The notes beneath the pieces are model-generated. The model was given only the letters and a program-made list of their open reading frames with translations. It was not told the origin of the DNA and did no database searches. This document shows positions 61,301 through 64,000 of a stretch of DNA of 64,000 nucleotides, one piece after another; the stretch's first letter is position 1, and each line of letters opens with the position of its first letter. Where the stretch lies: the NCBI RefSeq assembly GCF_022539315.1, contig NC_066323.1:11707219-11771218 (forward strand). The letters are read 5' to 3'. Both the position numbers and the translations under genes were made by a program. Origin of the DNA: Serinus canaria (taxonomy: Eukaryota; Chordata; Aves; Passeriformes; Fringillidae).

Positions 61301-62289
61301 GCAATCCCTGGGATCCAACTTGCAACCCAGTTCTTACAAGCAACTTGGTTTCTATTTTCTGTATTTCCTAGGATCCTTCAAGCTTTGGATATTAAAACAC
61401 TTGGATCTCTAGAAGCACATGTTGCTCATCTTGGCTGCTTCCTAAAGGACCAGAAAGCAGGCACAGCCAACCCTGCCACCTCCTTACCTCCTGTGTGCTG
61501 CACCAGCAGCAGCATCCTATTTTATTCCTTCCTACCCCTGGGCCCGTGCCCAGGACTAGTCTAAATTTTCTTGCCAACACATTTTTCCTCCAAGATGTTC
61601 TGCCAGTCAGTAAAGCCCTAATGCATTGTCTAAAGGTTCTTCCCAAATCTGTTTTGGACAATTCCCAAATTGTAATCCAAGATGACTGCCCGAGCAAAGC
61701 AAAAACATTTTGGGAGGACTGTGGGACAAAGGACATCCCAGTCCCTGGGGCAGTCCCTCATCTCAGGGTTTCACCTCCCCCTTGACACCTCTTTCATAAG
61801 AGAAGGTGGGGCTAGAGATGCCCAGAGGATCTGTTCCAGATCCCCTCAGCAGTTAAAAACTTCCTCACTACCGCCTTCCAGCCTAAACTTGGCCTCAGCC
61901 ATTTCACTTCCAGAGACATCCTTCCATGCAAATCCTCCCCTTCCTCTCCTGATCCCCGGGGAATTCACAAGTATACGTGCTTCCGCTTGGAGATCACAAC
62001 CCTTGCACATGAAGGCATTTGGCAGCAGCAGGCGGAGCAGGAGATGTGCAGCAGGGGCACACCAGTGTCGCTGCTCCCGCTGCCCGGGCAGCGCTCGCTG
62101 CTGCACCTGAGAAGGCTCTGCCGAAGCAGACGCTTTTAGAGGCGCAGTCCCCACACCCCAGAAGGAACAGACACCCTGCAGGCTCTGCAGCGGGCAGGGA
62201 GCGAGCTCAGCAAGGGGAGCTGCTGCCAGGCCATTCCCAGGTGTGGGCGAGGGCTGGCAACCCCTAATGACAGCCTGTTCTTGCTGCCT
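58331..62289. other. non-coding stretch, no gene seen
   Basis: Frames up to 176 codons overlap on both strands in GC-rich parts. An inverted repeat AATCAGTCCA/TGGACTGATT with an 11-base loop lies at 58813-58843. CpG is mildly raised at 59100-59330 and 62030-62150. No family or repeat is recognised. Confidence 0.5.
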
Positions 62290-62770
62290 GCCCCGCTCTC
62301 GTCCCACAGAGACACCGACCTGTTGCCGGCAATTACAGGCGGTTTGCAGCTCCTGGGCTGCCACAAACACAGACATAATTGCAGCCTGTTCTCACTCCGG
62401 CCGGGAGGGACCGGGCTGCCCAGCGCCACGTTTCCTCAGCCCTTTGCAAATCCCCGGAGGAGGGACAGGGAACACCGGCTCAGTAATTGTCATAACTTTC
62501 TTCCCCACCAATACATGCAAATATCAGCACTAGAAGAAATACTGATCCAGCGGAGAGTTTCTCAGCTCTCCAAAAACTGACTGCAGTTTTCACACTAATG
62601 TGTTGTCTCCGATTTCCCCACGAAGATAAGTGTGAAAGTGCTTTTCGGCACTGACTTCCCAGTGCAGTCTCGGTCTTTTCCTCACTCGAGTTTGTCCAGC
62701 TGCCTAGATAATTGAAACCTACGTCAAATATTGTTCATCTGAAGTCAAACCTTGCACGCTGAAGGCTGCT
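62290..62770. promoter_or_regulatory. candidate enhancer block
   Basis: Contains GGCAATTACAGGCGG, CATAATTGCAGCC, CAGTAATTGTCATAAC, TACATGCAAATATC (octamer-like POU site ATGCAAAT at about 62514) and CTAGATAATTGAAACC, with scattered CpGs. It lies 0.6-1.1 kb from the terminal CpG island, so it could be a promoter-proximal enhancer. Conservation is untested. Confidence 0.32.
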
Positions 62771-62780
62771 TTTTTTTGCC

Positions 62781-62800
62781 TTTTTTTTTTTTTTTTTTTT
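62781..62800. repeat. poly(T) tract, 20 T
   Basis: Preceded by a second T7 run and GCC. No transposon body is recognised. Confidence 0.9.
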
Positions 62801-63110
62801 AACTCAAAGGGCTTGTGGCTCCATCAAGGAGCTGAAAGAAAGCCTGGATTTGTACTTTTCCGCAGTTTTAAACATGACACTCTCCCTTTTATTTATTTTT
62901 CTTTTTTTAAACTCTGAAGGCTCAGCAGGCAAGCCTCTGCAGGGACCAGGGCTTTGCACCGGTGAGATCTGCAAACATGTCTCTTCTTTCTTGAACTTTA
63001 TTTTTCTCACGGTCTCTGAAAAGGCAAGATCGGGTGATACGTGTGGGATTGGCCCTGTACAGGTGCAGATCAGGTACAAGAGGAGGTGGAAGAACATTAC
63101 TGTGTATACT

Positions 63111-63111
<1 letters not shown>
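62801..63111. other. non-coding stretch before the homopolymer
   Basis: A plus-strand ATG at 62874 with A at -3 opens a frame that starts with a signal-peptide-like hydrophobic run. The frame reads through the following poly(A)/(AG) tract as lysines and Arg-Glu, so it is most likely chance from T-rich DNA. Confidence 0.45.
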
Positions 63112-63144
<33 letters not shown>

Positions 63145-63157
63145 AGAGAGAGAGAGA
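63112..63157. repeat. poly(A) 30 followed by (AG)n
   Basis: The longest homopolymer in the window, grading into about eight AG units. No recognisable retrotransposed body precedes it. Confidence 0.92.
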
Positions 63158-63359
63158 CAGAGAAAGAGCGAGTGAGCACATTTTTGAATAGGCCAGGTCT
63201 AGTTCTTGGCAGGATGACTCAGGCCTAGCTGGCAGACTATGGGAATAGGAGTGTGAGAAAGTCAGTCAAGCGGAGGGGAGAAAAAAAGGATTCAAGTCCC
63301 CAGGCAAAATACTTTTTTTTTTTTTCCCTTTTTTTAAAGTAACCCACAAACTGTCCAAA

Positions 63360-64000
63360 CCAGCCGGAGGTGGCAGCAGGGCGGCTGGGCCAGGCCCGGG
63401 AGACACGCACCTCCCTCCCCGCGGTTTCGCCCGTGTCCCCAATGTCAGCGCACGCACCACCGCGTCCCAGCCGGGCAGCAGAACCAGCGGCGGCCACCGC
63501 CCTCGGGCCTGAGTGTGGCACCGCACACCTGCCCCGTGCCCCGCGCTGCTCCGGGCACCGGCCCTGCCCAGCCCCGGGCACACCTGCGGGGGCAGGGGCA
63601 GCGCCGCGTGGCATTGCCCGGGCGGGCGTGGGGACACCTGGGCGACCGGGGGGTGACCAGGTCTGCTGTGGGGAGACTTGGGTTTCCCTGGGGAGATCTG
63701 GGCGACCGCGGCAATGCTGCGGGCACCGTAGGAGGACGCAGCCGCCGCAGCGCGTCCCGCGGTTCGCCGCAGCCCCCGCACACAGTAGCTGCGCTCCGGC
63801 CACCACAGCTGGGCCCGGCCCGCCGCGTCCCGGCCATCACCCCGGAGGGCCGCGGCCCCCCACAGCGCAGCCCGCCCCGGGGCCGCCGGTCCCCGAGGAG
63901 AGCGGGCGGGGCCGCGCCTGCCACGGGCGCCAATTAACCCGGTAATTAGCGCGGCACTCCCCGCGCCCCCCCCGCCGCGGGCGGTGCCCAAGGGGTTAAA
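63360..64000. promoter_or_regulatory. CpG island at right edge, probable promoter
   Basis: I count close to 80 CpGs over 640 bases, rising to about nine per 60 bp in the last 300 bases, with GC near 80%. This far exceeds the rest of the window and is the normal signature of an unmethylated vertebrate promoter, often of a developmental or housekeeping gene. An inverted pair of homeodomain half-sites (AATTA at 63932, TAATT at 63943) stands out in the GC-rich sequence. Open frames of 190-241 codons cover it on both strands, rich in Pro, Arg, Gly and Ala as GC-rich DNA dictates. I cannot tell direction or locate the first exon. The island continues past the window end. Confidence 0.75.

Noticed and set aside
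62874..63191. Signal-peptide-like small secreted protein
   Set aside because: The hydrophobic leader comes from a T-rich run, and the C-terminal half is poly-Lys and Arg-Glu from the A30/(AG)n tract.
63266..63991. 241-codon minus-strand frame, and 140-191 codon plus-strand frames, in the right-end CpG island
   Set aside because: Frames on both strands cover the same DNA. The composition is the Pro/Arg/Gly/Ala expected from over 80% GC, no domain is seen, and T-rich sequence at one end codes for a lysine run.

Overview
This looks like nuclear DNA from a land vertebrate, most likely a bird. CpG is depleted except in a few compact islands, homopolymers and microsatellites are of vertebrate type, and there is no operon-like packing of reading frames. 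I see no mammalian SINEs. The most diagnostic element is a CR1 3' end near 48952-49085 of the kind abundant in birds. An older CR1/L3-type LINE relic (about 50045-50880, minus strand) is of a kind found across amniotes.

I find no convincing protein-coding exon, tRNA, rRNA, snRNA or CRISPR array. The open frames (mostly 60-200 codons, the longest 241 codons in the right-end CpG island) overlap each other on both strands, track GC content and match no protein family I recognise. I read the window as intergenic or intronic DNA. It is probably a stretch of cis-regulatory sequence beside a gene that starts at or beyond the right edge, where a strong CpG island covers about 63360-64000.

Layout. 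1-5600: plain non-coding DNA with an 18-bp perfect palindrome at 2942. 5600-21030: non-coding DNA with several AT-rich blocks dense in TAAT/ATTA cores (7990-9310, 11560-11840, 13200-13700, 15960-16200) and an unusual block at 20760-21030. 21030-23300: a GGGCA repeat and two long hairpins (22651-22726 and 23198-23284) that resemble microRNA precursors. 25700-26370: a degenerate minisatellite running into a CpG-rich block. 26370-44700: mostly featureless, with a 34-bp near-perfect palindrome at 42244. 44700-48650: an open frame with three hydrophobic stretches, then candidate enhancer sequence. 48950-50880: two LINE relics. 51090-58330: more candidate regulatory blocks and a small CpG island at 57890-58080 with a good minus-strand splice donor. 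62290-64000: candidate enhancer sequence, A/T homopolymers and the terminal CpG island.

The observations most worth following are the two hairpins 0.5 kb apart, of which the second has a 40-position stem with only two mismatches. Next are the long palindromes at 42244, 2942 and 48451, and the possible minus-strand first exon in the 57.9-58.1 kb island. Conservation and expression could not be tested here, so every 'candidate regulatory' call rests on composition and motif density alone.
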